The position numbers were made by a program, and so were the translations under genes. Source: Nitratireductor alexandrii (GTDB lineage: Bacteria > Pseudomonadota > Alphaproteobacteria > Rhizobiales > Rhizobiaceae). Taken from it: a stretch of DNA of 64,000 nt. Under the pieces are notes generated by a model that was not told the origin of the DNA, ran no database searches, and saw only the letters and a list, made by a program, of their open reading frames with translations. Below are positions 1 through 8,381 of the stretch, one piece after another; positions within the stretch are counted from its first letter, which is position 1, and every line of letters starts with the position of its first letter. The DNA lies in the NCBI RefSeq assembly GCF_004000215.1, contig NZ_RBVY01000005.1, positions 372,001 to 436,000 of the forward strand, read 5' to 3'.

Positions 1-27
1 CCCCGCATCACGGAGCCGTCCCGATGA
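1..27 (+). CDS. C-terminal tail of an upstream gene (partial)
   Basis: Reading frame 1 is open from the window edge and ends with a TGA at 25-27, which overlaps the ATG of the next gene as ATGA. Only eight residues are visible, so the product cannot be identified. In related bacteria a family 2 glycosyltransferase (dolichol-phosphate mannose synthase-like) often precedes this type of gene pair, but that is inference from gene order only. Confidence 0.4.
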   Translation, partial: PRITEPSR

Positions 28-356
28 CCGACACTTTCCAGTCGCTCTACAACTGGGCCTACCAGGTCTTCGTCGACCAGTTCAGCGCCTGGATCCTGCT
101 GGGCTTCGTCGCCCAGGCGATGTTCACCATGCGCTTTTTGGTGCAGTGGATCGCCTCGGAGCGCGCCAAGCGCTCGGTGGTGCCGGTCGCGTTCTGGTTC
201 TTCTCGCTCGGCGGCGGCACGCTGCTTCTGCTTTACGCCATTCACCGCAAGGATCCCGTCTTCATCGCCGGCCAGGCGCTCGGCCTCGTCATCTATATCC
301 GCAATCTGTGGCTGATCGCCAACGAGCATCGCAGCGCGATGTCAGGCACCGACTGA
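24..356 (+). CDS. Lipid A biosynthesis N-terminal (LAB_N) domain membrane protein
   Basis: This 110-residue protein is a stand-alone LAB_N domain, the membrane domain also found at the N-terminus of some LpxB proteins. Three hydrophobic segments lie near residues 22-38, 53-71 and 79-99. The conserved stretches RFLVQWIASERAKRS and GQALGLVIYIRNLW are typical of the family. The start overlaps the preceding stop by ATGA, and the next gene begins 9 bp downstream, so it sits in an operon with an ArnT-like glycosyltransferase. A role in lipid-linked sugar transfer or flipping at the inner membrane is inferred from that context. The biochemical function of the stand-alone form is not established to my knowledge. 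Confidence 0.85.
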   Translation: MTDTFQSLYNWAYQVFVDQFSAWILLGFVAQAMFTMRFLVQWIASERAKRSVVPVAFWFFSLGGGTLLLLYAIHRKDPVFIAGQALGLVIYIRNLWLIANEHRSAMSGTD

Positions 357-364
357 CCCGTCGC

Positions 365-2065
365 ATGAGCGCCAACCGTTCCAACCCGGTCTCGTCCGCC
401 CGGCCCGCCGCGGGCGCGCTCGGCCTGGCGCATTATCTCGGGCTGGCGCTTTTGTGCCTCTTGCTGTTCGCGCCCGGCATCACCACCCTGCCGCCGACCG
501 ACCGCGACGAGGCGCGCTTCGTGCAGGCGACCAAGCAGATGGTCGAGAGCGGCGACTATGTCGATATCCGCTTTCAGGACGAGCCGCGCTACAAGAAGCC
601 GGCCGGCATCTATTGGCTGCAATCGGCGGCGGTCGCCATCAGCGGCCAGGGCGCCGACGCGCCGGTCGCCGTCTACCGCACCGTCTCGATCCTCGGCGCG
701 ATGCTCGCCGTTCTGGCCACCGCCTGGCTGGGCGCGTGGATGTTCGGCACGACCGCCGGGCTGATCGCGGCCGTTTCGCTCGCCGGCCTGCTGATGCTCG
801 GCTTCGAGGCCCGCATCGCCAAGACCGACGCGACGCTGCTGGCGACCGGCCTCGTGGCGCAGGCCATGCTGGCGCGGATCTATCTCGGCCACCGCGCCGG
901 CACGCCGGTTCCCGGCTGGGCGCCGTGGCTGTTCTGGGCCGCGCAGGGCGCCGCGATCCTGATCAAGGGACCGGTAATTCCCTTCCTCAGCCTGCTGACC
1001 GCCGGCTTCCTGCTTGCATTCGACCGCGACCGGGCCTGGCTGACAAAAATGCGCGCGCTGCCCGGCGTCGCCTTGATGCTGCTGGTCGCGGCCCCCTGGC
1101 TTGCGCTGATAACCTATAAGAGCGGGGCGGCGTTCTGGCAGGAGGCGGTCGGCCGCGACCTGCTCGGCAAGATCGGGTCGGGCCAGGAATCGCACGGTTT
1201 TCCGCCCGGCTATTACGTGCTGGTCTATTCGCTCACCATGTGGCCGTTCGGCCTCGCCGCGATCGACGCCGGCCTGCGCGTGCTCAACGGCATGCGCGCC
1301 GATCCACGGCTGCTGTTTCTCGCGGCGTGGTACCTGCCCTACTGGCTGATCATCGAACTGGTGCCGACCAAGCTGCCGCATTACATGCTGCCGGCCTTTC
1401 CGGCCCTGGTTCTGGCGCTCGGCTGGGCGCTCGGCGACCCGGCGGCACGCGACGCGCCGCTGCGGCGCTGGCAGAGCTGGCTGCGCTGGGCGACCGCGTT
1501 CGGCCTCGTCGTCGTCACCGTGGCGCTGGCCGCCATCGCGATCGGCATCACCCCTTACGTGCTGGGCAGTTTTTCCTGGTGGGGCGCGCTCGCGGCGATC
1601 GTCGTCGTCGTCACCGGCTGGCTCGGCAGCGGCTTTCGCCCGCCGCTCGCCGCCCTGCCGCGCACGCTCGCCGCCGCGCTCGGCGCCGGCGCCACGCTGG
1701 CGCTCGCCGCGATCTTCGTGCTGCCGCCGCTGAAGCCGGTCTGGCTCAGCCCGGAAATCGCGCGCCTGTTTGCCGAGCACAAACCCTGCCCGCAGGGCCG
1801 GCTGGTGTCGACGGGCTATTACGAGCCGAGCCTGATCTTTCTCGTCGGCACGAACACGCTGCTGACCGATCCCAAAACCGCCGCCGAGACCCTGGCCGAA
1901 AATCCCGCCTGCACGTTGGCGCTGGTGCGCGGCGACCTCACGCAAGCGTTTTTCGCCGCCCTGCCCGCGGGACAAGCCAGCGTGGCGGCGCGCGGCGCGG
2001 TCAGCGGCATCAACTATTCAAAGGGGACGCCGCTGGTGCTGACGCTCTACGGCATGGCCGAGTGA
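365..2065 (+). CDS. ArnT-like glycosyltransferase, family 39 (566 aa)
   Basis: A large polytopic inner-membrane protein of the PMT/ArnT superfamily, which moves sugars from polyprenyl-phosphate carriers to lipid or protein acceptors on the periplasmic side. After the first membrane segment the loop holds DRDEARF (the acidic DE-type motif expected for this fold), followed by KKPAGIYWLQ. About a dozen hydrophobic segments follow, then a short soluble C-terminal part. I chose the ATG at 365 because the family similarity starts there. The longer upstream reading runs through the preceding LAB_N gene in another frame. The acceptor (lipid A or another glycolipid) cannot be told from sequence. Confidence 0.85.
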   Translation: MSANRSNPVSSARPAAGALGLAHYLGLALLCLLLFAPGITTLPPTDRDEARFVQATKQMVESGDYVDIRFQDEPRYKKPAGIYWLQSAAVAISGQGADAPVAVYRTVSILGAMLAVLATAWLGAWMFGTTAGLIAAVSLAGLLMLGFEARIAKTDATLLATGLVAQAMLARIYLGHRAGTPVPGWAPWLFWAAQGAAILIKGPVIPFLSLLTAGFLLAFDRDRAWLTKMRALPGVALMLLVAAPWLALITYKSGAAFWQEAVGRDLLGKIGSGQESHGFPPGYYVLVYSLTMWPFGLAAIDAGLRVLNGMRADPRLLFLAAWYLPYWLIIELVPTKLPHYMLPAFPALVLALGWALGDPAARDAPLRRWQSWLRWATAFGLVVVTVALAAIAIGITPYVLGSFSWWGALAAIVVVVTGWLGSGFRPPLAALPRTLAAALGAGATLALAAIFVLPPLKPVWLSPEIARLFAEHKPCPQGRLVSTGYYEPSLIFLVGTNTLLTDPKTAAETLAENPACTLALVRGDLTQAFFAALPAGQASVAARGAVSGINYSKGTPLVLTLYGMAE

Positions 2066-2086
2066 GGCGAGCGCGGCGCAAAATCC

Positions 2087-3172
2087 TCAGGCGGCGTCGA
2101 AATCGAGCACCAGCCTGTTCGACAGCGGCCTCGTCTGGCAGGCGAGCGTGAAACCGGCCTCGATCTCCCACGGCTCGAGCGAGAAATTGACCGCCATTTC
2201 GGTCTCGCCCTCGACCACCCGGCAGCGGCAGGTGCAGCACATGCCGCCCGCGCAGGAATAAGGCAGCTCGATGCCGGCCTTGTGCGCGGCATCGAGCACC
2301 GTTGCCGCCGTCTCGTCCATGGCGAATTCGCGCCGCGAACCGTCGAGCACCACCTCGACCGCAACACCGTCGGTCGCGGCCTTCCTGGCCTGCGCGGAAG
2401 GCGCACGCGGCCGCGGCGCCTCGCCCGTCGGCGTGAAACGCTCGAAACGGATGCGGTCCTCGTCGACGCCATAGGCCTTGAGCGTGTCCGCGACGTCGTC
2501 GATCATCTCGCCCGGACCGCACAGAAAGACGCCGTCCGAACCGCGCGGGTCGATCAGCCCGCGTTCGGCGAGCTCCTTCACCCGTTCGCCGTCGATGCGG
2601 CCGTTCAACAGGTCGACATCCTGCTTCTCGCGCGACAGCAGGTGCACCAGCGAAAAGCGGCGCAGATGCCGGTCCTTCAGATCCTCCAGCTCCTCGCGAA
2701 ACATGATCGTCTCGGTCGAGCGGTTGCCGTAGAGCAGGCTCACCGTGGAGTCCGGCTCGTGCTCCAGCACCGTCTTGGCGATCGACAGCATCGGCGTGAT
2801 GCCCGAACCGGACGCGATCAGCAGATAGTCGTGACGCGGCCCGGCGAGCGAGGTGAACCGGCCCTCCGGCGGCATGACGCGGATCGTGTCGCCGACCGAC
2901 AGCGTCTCGTTGACGAAGCGCGAGAACCGGCCGTCGGCGACCTTCTTGACCCCCACCTTGAGCCGCGCCTCGCCCGGCGCGGAGCAGATCGAATAGGAGC
3001 GCCGCACATCCTCGCCGTCGAGACGGGTCGCCAGCGTGAGATATTGGCCCGGCTTGAACAAAAACGCATCGCGCAGCGCCTCCGGCACGTCGAAGGCGAT
3101 CGCGACGGCTTCGGGCGTCTGGCGCTCGATGGCCGACACGGTGAGATCGTGAAAACGGGATGCCATGGTCAA
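2087..3172 (-). CDS. paaE: Phenylacetyl-CoA epoxidase reductase subunit PaaE
   Basis: PaaE passes electrons from NADPH through FAD and a [2Fe-2S] cluster to the diiron epoxidase PaaABC. The 361-residue protein has an FAD-binding segment with RRSYSICSAP, a nucleotide-binding segment with ASGSGITPMLS, and a C-terminal plant-type ferredoxin domain. The cluster ligands are Cys307, Cys312, Cys315 and Cys345 (spacing CX4CX2C...C). It is the last gene of the minus-strand run paaA-paaB-small membrane gene-paaC-paaD-paaE. Length and domain order match the family. Confidence 0.95.
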   Translation of the reverse strand: MTMASRFHDLTVSAIERQTPEAVAIAFDVPEALRDAFLFKPGQYLTLATRLDGEDVRRSYSICSAPGEARLKVGVKKVADGRFSRFVNETLSVGDTIRVMPPEGRFTSLAGPRHDYLLIASGSGITPMLSIAKTVLEHEPDSTVSLLYGNRSTETIMFREELEDLKDRHLRRFSLVHLLSREKQDVDLLNGRIDGERVKELAERGLIDPRGSDGVFLCGPGEMIDDVADTLKAYGVDEDRIRFERFTPTGEAPRPRAPSAQARKAATDGVAVEVVLDGSRREFAMDETAATVLDAAHKAGIELPYSCAGGMCCTCRCRVVEGETEMAVNFSLEPWEIEAGFTLACQTRPLSNRLVLDFDAA

Positions 3173-3225
3173 ACCTCAAGCCTCGGGAGACGGCGCGCCC
3201 TGGTCAGTGTCAGGGAAACGGCCGC

Positions 3226-3735
3226 TCAGATGCATTTGAAATAGTCGAACGGCTCCCGGCACGCCGTGCAGCGATAATGCGCCTTGCACGGCGTGGAGCC
3301 GAATTCGGAAACCCGTTCGGTTTCCCGCGAACCGCATTTCGGGCAGGCGACGACGGTTTCGCCGAACAGCGCCCGGATCGAGTTGGAGCCCTCGACCGGC
3401 GGCGCGATGCCATAAGCCCTCAGCTTTTCCCGCCCCGCCTCGGTGATCCAGTCGGTAGTCCAGGCCGGGGCAACGACACGCTCCACGCGGGCCTCGAAAC
3501 CGGCCTCGCGCAAGGCGGTCTCGACCGACAGCTCGATGGCGAGCGTGGCCGGGCAGCCGGAATAGGTCGGCGTCACCCTGGCAACCGCGACCCCGTCCTC
3601 AAGATCCACCGAGCGCAGGATGCCCAAATCGGCGACCGTCACGCACGGCACTTCCGGATCGGGGACGAAAGCGGCCGCCGCCCAGGCGCGCGCCGCCGCC
3701 TTGGCCTGCCCGCCAGGAGGCGGATAAGGCGCCAT
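3226..3735 (-). CDS. paaD: Phenylacetate degradation protein PaaD (DUF59/MIP18 family)
   Basis: PaaD resembles Fe-S cluster assembly factors of the MIP18/SufT type and is thought to help mature the epoxidase system. The N-terminal two thirds carry the DUF59 core (VTVADLGILRSVDL and TYSGCPA). The C-terminus is a cysteine-rich ribbon with CPKCGS, a middle Cys, and CTAC followed by a final Cys. The ATG at 3735 gives 169 residues. A GTG at 3744 overlaps the paaC stop as GTGA and is an equally possible start, which would add three residues. It lies directly between paaC and paaE. Confidence 0.92.
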   Translation of the reverse strand: MAPYPPPGGQAKAAARAWAAAAFVPDPEVPCVTVADLGILRSVDLEDGVAVARVTPTYSGCPATLAIELSVETALREAGFEARVERVVAPAWTTDWITEAGREKLRAYGIAPPVEGSNSIRALFGETVVACPKCGSRETERVSEFGSTPCKAHYRCTACREPFDYFKCI

Positions 3736-3740
3736 CCCGC

Positions 3741-4493
3741 TCACCAGGTCGCCCCCGGATAGCTGCGCTGCATGTGCTGCAGATCGGCCAGGATGAAGCC
3801 CATCGCCTCGCCGTGGCGGCCCTGGCGGCCGCCGGTCTGGGCATGGGCGGCCGGGGCGAAGGTCAGCCCCGCCTCGGCGAAGATCGCGCCGACGGTGCGG
3901 TCGAACGCAGCGCGCAGCGAAGCCGGCTCGGGCGCGATGCCGGCCTGCGCCATCGCCGCGCTGACGGCATCGCCTTCGAACAGCTCGTCGACATAGGGCG
4001 CCAGCGCGTCGATTGCCGCCTCCATGCGCTGCCGGCTTTCCTCGGTGCCGTCGCCGAGCCGCACCACCCACTCGCCGGCATGGCGGATATGGTAGGCGGT
4101 CTCCTTGACGGCCTTGGCCGCGATACCGGCCAGGGTTTCGTCGCTCGACGCCGCCGCCGCCGTCCAGAACGGTTCCATGAAGGCGGCGAAATAGAGCTGG
4201 CGCAGCATGGTATGGCCGAAATCGCCGTTCGGGCGCTCGACCATCAGGCAGTTCACGTAGTCGCGCTCGCGGCGCAGATAGGCGAGATCGTCCTCGCTGC
4301 GCCCCTTGCCCTCGATCTCGGCCGCGTACTGGTAGAGCGCACGCGCCTGGCCGATCAGATCGAGCGCCATGTTCGGCATGGCCAGATCTTCCTCCAGCAT
4401 CGGCGCGTGGCCGCACCATTCCGACAGCCGGTGGCCGAGGATGAGGTGATCGTCGGCAAGGCGCAGAAGAAATGTCAGCAATGCATCAGACAC
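3741..4493 (-). CDS. paaC: Phenylacetyl-CoA epoxidase structural subunit PaaC
   Basis: PaaC is the non-catalytic ferritin-like partner that forms the PaaAC heterodimer core of the epoxidase. The 250-residue helical protein contains the family stretches LRLADDHLILGHRLSEWCGH and AYHIRHAGEWVVRLGDGTEE. Translation starts at a GTG (4493-4491) that overlaps the last 8 bp of the upstream small membrane gene, so the two are probably translationally coupled. Its stop overlaps or abuts the start of paaD. Confidence 0.95.
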   Translation of the reverse strand: MSDALLTFLLRLADDHLILGHRLSEWCGHAPMLEEDLAMPNMALDLIGQARALYQYAAEIEGKGRSEDDLAYLRRERDYVNCLMVERPNGDFGHTMLRQLYFAAFMEPFWTAAAASSDETLAGIAAKAVKETAYHIRHAGEWVVRLGDGTEESRQRMEAAIDALAPYVDELFEGDAVSAAMAQAGIAPEPASLRAAFDRTVGAIFAEAGLTFAPAAHAQTGGRQGRHGEAMGFILADLQHMQRSYPGATW

Positions 4494-4782
4494 GAGCGAA
4501 CGCCTTTCTCAAAAACAATGCCAGGGCGGCAAGCGACACGACGACCAGAACCGGCGCGATGACCAGCAGGTCGACCCTGATATTGGCTTCCGGCGTCAGG
4601 ATCTGCACCAGCGTCTCCCACACCGCGTAAGCCAACCACAGCACCGCCGCCGTCTTGACGAGCCACCCGCCCCATGCGCTCATCCAGCCCGCGAGGCCGA
4701 ACAGGATCGCCAGCACGAAGGCGATCCACGGATGTTGCGTCATCAGGACGAAGGGACTGAACAGAATGTGAAACGGATCCAT
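4486..4782 (-). CDS. Small membrane protein inside the paaABCDE operon
   Basis: I do not recognise this 98-residue protein. It has about three hydrophobic segments (near residues 18-38, 42-62 and 72-92) separated by short polar loops, with basic residues at the C-terminus. The start has a plausible ribosome site (GAGG seven bases before ATG). It begins 28 bp after the paaB stop and its last 8 bp overlap the GTG start of paaC, so it is expressed as part of the epoxidase operon. The usual order is paaA-B-C-D-E without such a gene. A role in substrate entry or membrane association of the epoxidase is conceivable but speculative. Confidence 0.75.
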   Translation of the reverse strand: MDPFHILFSPFVLMTQHPWIAFVLAILFGLAGWMSAWGGWLVKTAAVLWLAYAVWETLVQILTPEANIRVDLLVIAPVLVVVSLAALALFLRKAFARV

Positions 4783-4810
4783 CGGCGCCTCGGTCGATCT
4801 GCGAGCCGGC

Positions 4811-5098
4811 CTACATGTGGCCCACGTCCTCGGGGATGTCGTAGAAGGTCGGGTGGCGGTAGATCTTGGTCAGCGCCGGCTCGAAATTCTCGTCCTTGTG
4901 TTCGGGGTCCGAGGCGACGATCGCCGCCGACGGCACCACCCAGATCGACACGCCCTCGCCGCGCCGCGTATAGACGTCGCGCGCGGCCTGAATCGCCATC
5001 ACCTCGTCGGCGGCGTGCACGGAGCCGCAATGCTTGTGCGCGAGCCCGTTGCGGGGGCGGATAAAAACTTCCCAAAGCGGGATTTCGGTCTTGCTCAT
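4811..5098 (-). CDS. paaB: Phenylacetyl-CoA epoxidase subunit PaaB
   Basis: PaaB is a small bridging subunit that links PaaAC dimers in the epoxidase complex. I chose the ATG at 5098, which gives the normal 95 residues beginning MSKTEIPLWEVFIRPRNGL. An in-frame start further upstream would add 22 residues unlike the family. The stretches HKHCGSVHAADEVMAIQAAR and RRGEGVSIWVVPSAAI are typical of PaaB. It follows paaA by 72 bp and precedes the small membrane gene. Confidence 0.95.
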   Translation of the reverse strand: MSKTEIPLWEVFIRPRNGLAHKHCGSVHAADEVMAIQAARDVYTRRGEGVSIWVVPSAAIVASDPEHKDENFEPALTKIYRHPTFYDIPEDVGHM

Positions 5099-5170
5099 GA
5101 TCGTTGTCCTCGGGCGCGTCGCGTATACGTTTCCCGCCCCGGCCCAGCGCGACCGAAGCGGCATGTCGGA

Positions 5171-6166
5171 CTACTCCGCCGCCAGCTTCGTCGCCTCGCG
5201 CCGGGCCCGGCGTTTTTCGGCATGGGCAAGCGCTGCCTCGCGCACCCATTTGCCGTCGTCCCAGGCCTTGCGGCGCGCGGCGATGCGCTCGCGGTTCATG
5301 ATTCCGCCCCCCTTGACGACGCGCCAGAACTCGTCCCAGTCGATGGGACCGAAATCGTAATGGCCGCGTTCCTCGTTCCATTTCAACTCGGGATCGGGAA
5401 AGGTCAGCCCCAGAAATTCGCCCTGCGGCACGGTGGCGTCGACGAATTTCTGCCTGAGCTCGTCATTGGTGAAGCGCTTGATCTTCCATTTCATCGACCG
5501 GTCGCCGTGCTGGCTGTCGGAATCGTGCGGACCGAACATCATCAGCGACGGCCACCACCAGCGGTCGAGCGCATCCTGGGCCATGTCCTTCTGGTCGGCC
5601 GTGCCGTTGGCCAGCGTCATCATGATCTCGTAGCCCTGGCGCTGGTGGAAGCTTTCCTCCTTGCACACCCGGATCATGGCGCGCGCATAGGGCCCGTAGG
5701 AGCAGCGGCAGAGCGGAATCTGGTTCATGATCGCCGCGCCGTCGACCAGCCAGCCGATGGCGCCGATATCGGCCCAGGTCAGCGTGGGATAGTTGAAGAT
5801 CGAGGAATATTTCGCCTTGCCCGACAAAAGCTCCTCGGTCATCTGCTCGCGGCTGACGCCGAGCGTCTCGGCGGCCGAATAGAGATAAAGCCCGTGGCCG
5901 CCCTCGTCCTGCACCTTGGCCAGCAGCGCCGCCTTGCGCCTGAGCGAGGGCGCGCGCGTGATCCAATTGCCCTCCGGCAGCATGCCGACGATCTCGGAAT
6001 GCGCGTGCTGGCCGATCTGGCGCACCAGCGTCTTGCGATAGCCTTCCGGCATCGGATCGTTGGGCTCGATCTTTTCCTCCGCGTCGATACGCGCCTGGAA
6101 CGCGGCGAGAAAGGCCTCGTCCTCGTCGGTGTCGGTCTTCGCCCCGATCAGGCCCTGGCTGTACAT
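5171..6166 (-). CDS. paaA: Phenylacetyl-CoA epoxidase catalytic subunit PaaA
   Basis: PaaA is the diiron oxygenase subunit that converts phenylacetyl-CoA to the 1,2-epoxide. The 331-residue protein has the ferritin-like iron-binding pattern with a first ExxH in DEGGHG and a second ExxH in KEESFH. It also has the preceding [13 protein letters not shown] and the strongly conserved tail stretch [15 protein letters not shown] near-perfect ribosome site (GGAGGAGATGCC) precedes the ATG at 6166. It is the first gene of the minus-strand paa operon and is divergent from a hotdog thioesterase gene across a 102-bp AT-rich promoter region. Confidence 0.97.
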   Translation of the reverse strand: MYSQGLIGAKTDTDEDEAFLAAFQARIDAEEKIEPNDPMPEGYRKTLVRQIGQHAHSEIVGMLPEGNWITRAPSLRRKAALLAKVQDEGGHGLYLYSAAETLGVSREQMTEELLSGKAKYSSIFNYPTLTWADIGAIGWLVDGAAIMNQIPLCRCSYGPYARAMIRVCKEESFHQRQGYEIMMTLANGTADQKDMAQDALDRWWWPSLMMFGPHDSDSQHGDRSMKWKIKRFTNDELRQKFVDATVPQGEFLGLTFPDPELKWNEERGHYDFGPIDWDEFWRVVKGGGIMNRERIAARRKAWDDGKWVREAALAHAEKRRARREATKLAAE

Positions 6167-6268
6167 GGCATCTCCTCCGTGGTCGGATGGCGGCTAATCC
6201 GTCCAGCGTGACATGTAACAAAAAATCAAACATGCCGCAATATTTCGTAACATGAAAAGCGAGGATCG
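6167..6268. promoter_or_regulatory. Divergent promoter region paaA / thioesterase
   Basis: This 102-bp gap is notably AT-rich in its second half compared with the surroundings. It contains an interrupted inverted repeat CGGAT (6184-6188) and ATCCG (6197-6201). It also has related elements CATGTAAC and GTAACATG about 40 bp apart. It must hold the promoters for both divergent genes and is the likely place of control by the PaaX and/or PaaR proteins encoded downstream. Assignment of any repeat to a regulator is inference. Confidence 0.45.
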
Positions 6269-6688
6269 ATGACAGAGTTCGGGCTCAAGCAGGCGGAGGA
6301 GACGATCGCGCGGGTCTTCGCGCCCTGGATCGTCGACATGGGGCTGAAACCGGTCGGTTTCGACGCCGGCGGCGGCGATTTCCTGCTGCCGGAGAACCGG
6401 GCGCTCGTCCATGTCGGCGGCGTGATCTGCGGCCAGGCGACGGCGGCGGCGGCCGACACCTGCTCGGTGGTGGCGCTGGCCGCGCTCAACGGGCGGTTCC
6501 GCGTCTGCACGACGGTCGACCTGACCACGCATTTTCTGCGGCCGCTGAAACCCGGCGACGTCGACATCCGCGTCGAGGTGCTCTCCAACGGCAAGCGCAT
6601 GGCCTATACGCGCGTCGAGATGAGGGCCAGGGGCGCGGAAAAGGTCGCCGTCACCGCGACAAGCGCGTTCGCCTATCTGGAGGAGTGA
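6269..6688 (+). CDS. PaaI-like hotdog-fold thioesterase
   Basis: A 139-residue single hotdog domain of the PaaI/YdiI/DUF4442 kind, which typically hydrolyses acyl- or aryl-CoA esters. The central helix segment HVGGVICGQATAAAADTCS and the strand TTVDLTTHFLRPLKPGDVDI fit the family. It is divergent from paaA and convergent with paaX, so it probably belongs to the phenylacetate regulon. It may release CoA from dead-end or toxic intermediates. The more canonical PaaI is encoded separately at 10321-10767. Confidence 0.8.
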   Translation: MTEFGLKQAEETIARVFAPWIVDMGLKPVGFDAGGGDFLLPENRALVHVGGVICGQATAAAADTCSVVALAALNGRFRVCTTVDLTTHFLRPLKPGDVDIRVEVLSNGKRMAYTRVEMRARGAEKVAVTATSAFAYLEE

Positions 6689-6778
6689 GCCCTTTCGCCC
6701 TGCTCGATCCGCCATCTTGGCAGGTTCGCCGCGCCGCGCTGCGGACAAGCGGACGATAGTGCGAGGCTTAACCCGGCC

Positions 6779-7672
6779 TCAAATCCCGCCGAACCGGGCC
6801 TTGAACCTCTTCGTATCCACCTGTTCCGGCAGGCCGGATGCGTCGAGCCAGGCCTCGCTCGGCCCGGCGAGCGCGGCATAGACCGCCTTGACCCGCGCCC
6901 GCGCCGCCTCGCCCGGCCAGTCGGCCGGCAAAAGCGCGGCCGGCAGGCCGGGATCGCGCAAGACGATGCGGCGCCAGGAATGGTCGACGAGCACGCGCGC
7001 GGCCATGGCGTCGAGTGGCGCGAGCCCCGCCCCGCGCGCCAGCGCAGCGGCGAGCGGCGCCAGGTTGTCGCCGAGCGCGCGATAGGCCGCGGCCAGTTCG
7101 TCGAGCTCCCAGAGCGCGGCAAGGTCCGGCGCCTCGCGCAGCGCGGCGCCGCGCACCACCAACAGACCGGGCGGAACGTCCTCGGTCAGTTCGGGAATGT
7201 CGGCGAAAGGGCGCACGAAACTGCCCGCGCCGGCCTGCGCGAAGCCGAGCTCGGCCATCGCCTGCTCACGCCCGGCGCGCACCCCGTTGCCGGCGCCACC
7301 GGGCGCCAGCGCCACCAACCAGGTGCCGTCCCAGGCCGGCGGGCCGGCGGCGTAGATGCGCCGGGTGGCGAAGTCGAAGGCGTGGCGCCCGGCGTCGGCG
7401 AGCCTGTAATAGGAATTGCGCCCGTCGCGCTCGCGCTCGAGCCAGCAATCGGCGGCAAGCCGCGACATCGCCGTGCGCACCGCCCCGGTCTCGATTCTCA
7501 GCCGCGCCATCAGCTCCTGCAGCACCGACAGCGCGACGCGGCCGCCGCGCGGCACGATGGCGTCGCCGAACACGGTCACGATCAGGGACCAGACCCGCAA
7601 ACGCCCCCGCGCGTGCAGGGTGTCGATCATCCCCTCAAGCGCTTCGCCGGCGCACATGTCGCTCGCATCCAT
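6779..7672 (-). CDS. paaX: Phenylacetate operon transcriptional regulator PaaX
   Basis: PaaX is the classic phenylacetyl-CoA-responsive repressor of paa genes. The ATG at 7672 gives 297 residues, the usual length. A longer in-frame reading exists but has no PaaX character. The N-terminal winged-helix part includes SLIVTVFGDAIVPRGGRVAL and the following RLAADCWLERERDGRNSYY, with the conserved GTWLVALAPG stretch after it. The C-terminal part ends with RFGGI. The presence of both PaaX and a TetR-type PaaR candidate near the same pathway is noteworthy. Confidence 0.88.
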   Translation of the reverse strand: MDASDMCAGEALEGMIDTLHARGRLRVWSLIVTVFGDAIVPRGGRVALSVLQELMARLRIETGAVRTAMSRLAADCWLERERDGRNSYYRLADAGRHAFDFATRRIYAAGPPAWDGTWLVALAPGGAGNGVRAGREQAMAELGFAQAGAGSFVRPFADIPELTEDVPPGLLVVRGAALREAPDLAALWELDELAAAYRALGDNLAPLAAALARGAGLAPLDAMAARVLVDHSWRRIVLRDPGLPAALLPADWPGEAARARVKAVYAALAGPSEAWLDASGLPEQVDTKRFKARFGGI

Positions 7673-7903
7673 GGCAGGCAGATGGCATGCCCGCCGCGGA
7701 TTTGGCAAGCCGCTTGGCCACGGGCCGACCCGGACCAGCCGCGGCAACGCGCGCGGCCGGCGGCGCGCGCGCAGCCGCGATCCGCCGCCCGATTTCACCC
7801 GTTGCAAACGGCGGCGGAGGCTGCTATTAAAAGATATAAACAATATGAATGTTTTACGGCCCGATTCCGCTTCGCCACCCGAAACGCGCTCAACGAGGCA
7901 GTC

Positions 7904-8074
7904 ATGATGAGGTTTCTTTCCGCCGTCGCCCAGGTGATCCTGCTCCCCGGCACCCTCGTTCTGCGCTGGATCGGCATCAATATCGAGGAGGATGGCGGCA
8001 TTTTGCGCTCCTTCGTCAATATGTGCTTCTGGACCGCGATCGGCATGTGGATCGCCATCAAATACATCATCTGA
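7904..8074 (+). CDS. Small membrane protein, 56 aa, unknown function
   Basis: I do not recognise a named family. The protein starts at tandem ATG codons (7904, 7907). It has two hydrophobic segments (near residues 5-23 and 37-54) around a polar stretch IEEDGG. It is followed after 21 bp by a 75-residue gene on the same strand with a clear GAGGAG ribosome site, so the pair likely forms a small operon between paaX and paaR. The AT-rich stretch at 7825-7855 just upstream is a likely promoter. Confidence 0.6.
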   Translation: MMRFLSAVAQVILLPGTLVLRWIGINIEEDGGILRSFVNMCFWTAIGMWIAIKYII

Positions 8075-8095
8075 TCAACGCCGAGGAGATTTCGC

Positions 8096-8323
8096 ATGAG
8101 CTGGCTGCCGTCGCTGAAAACCGCAACCCCCGAGGAAGGCTTCGACCTGGCAATCAAGCTCAGCCGGATGGCGGTGAAGAAGACCCAGCCCGACGACGAG
8201 GTGCGCGACCGCCTGCGGCCGGACTACGCCAACGACGCCGACAGCCTGACCATGGCCTCGCAGGTCGTGGCGACCAATTTCCAGACCGTCGCGCGGGCCA
8301 ATAATTACTGGAACGAAAACTGA
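8096..8323 (+). CDS. Small conserved-looking protein, 75 aa, unknown function
   Basis: A hydrophilic, probably helical 75-residue protein with no motif I can name. It begins MSWLPSLKTATPEEGFDLA and ends with NNYWNEN. A strong ribosome site (GAGGAG) sits six to seven bases before the ATG. It follows the 56-residue membrane protein gene and is convergent with paaR. Codon use is like the neighbours, supporting a real gene. Confidence 0.6.
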   Translation: MSWLPSLKTATPEEGFDLAIKLSRMAVKKTQPDDEVRDRLRPDYANDADSLTMASQVVATNFQTVARANNYWNEN

Positions 8324-8381
8324 CCGGCAAAAAACCGACCGGCGACAAAGACGGGCTGTCCCGCCCGCGGCCGGGAATGCG

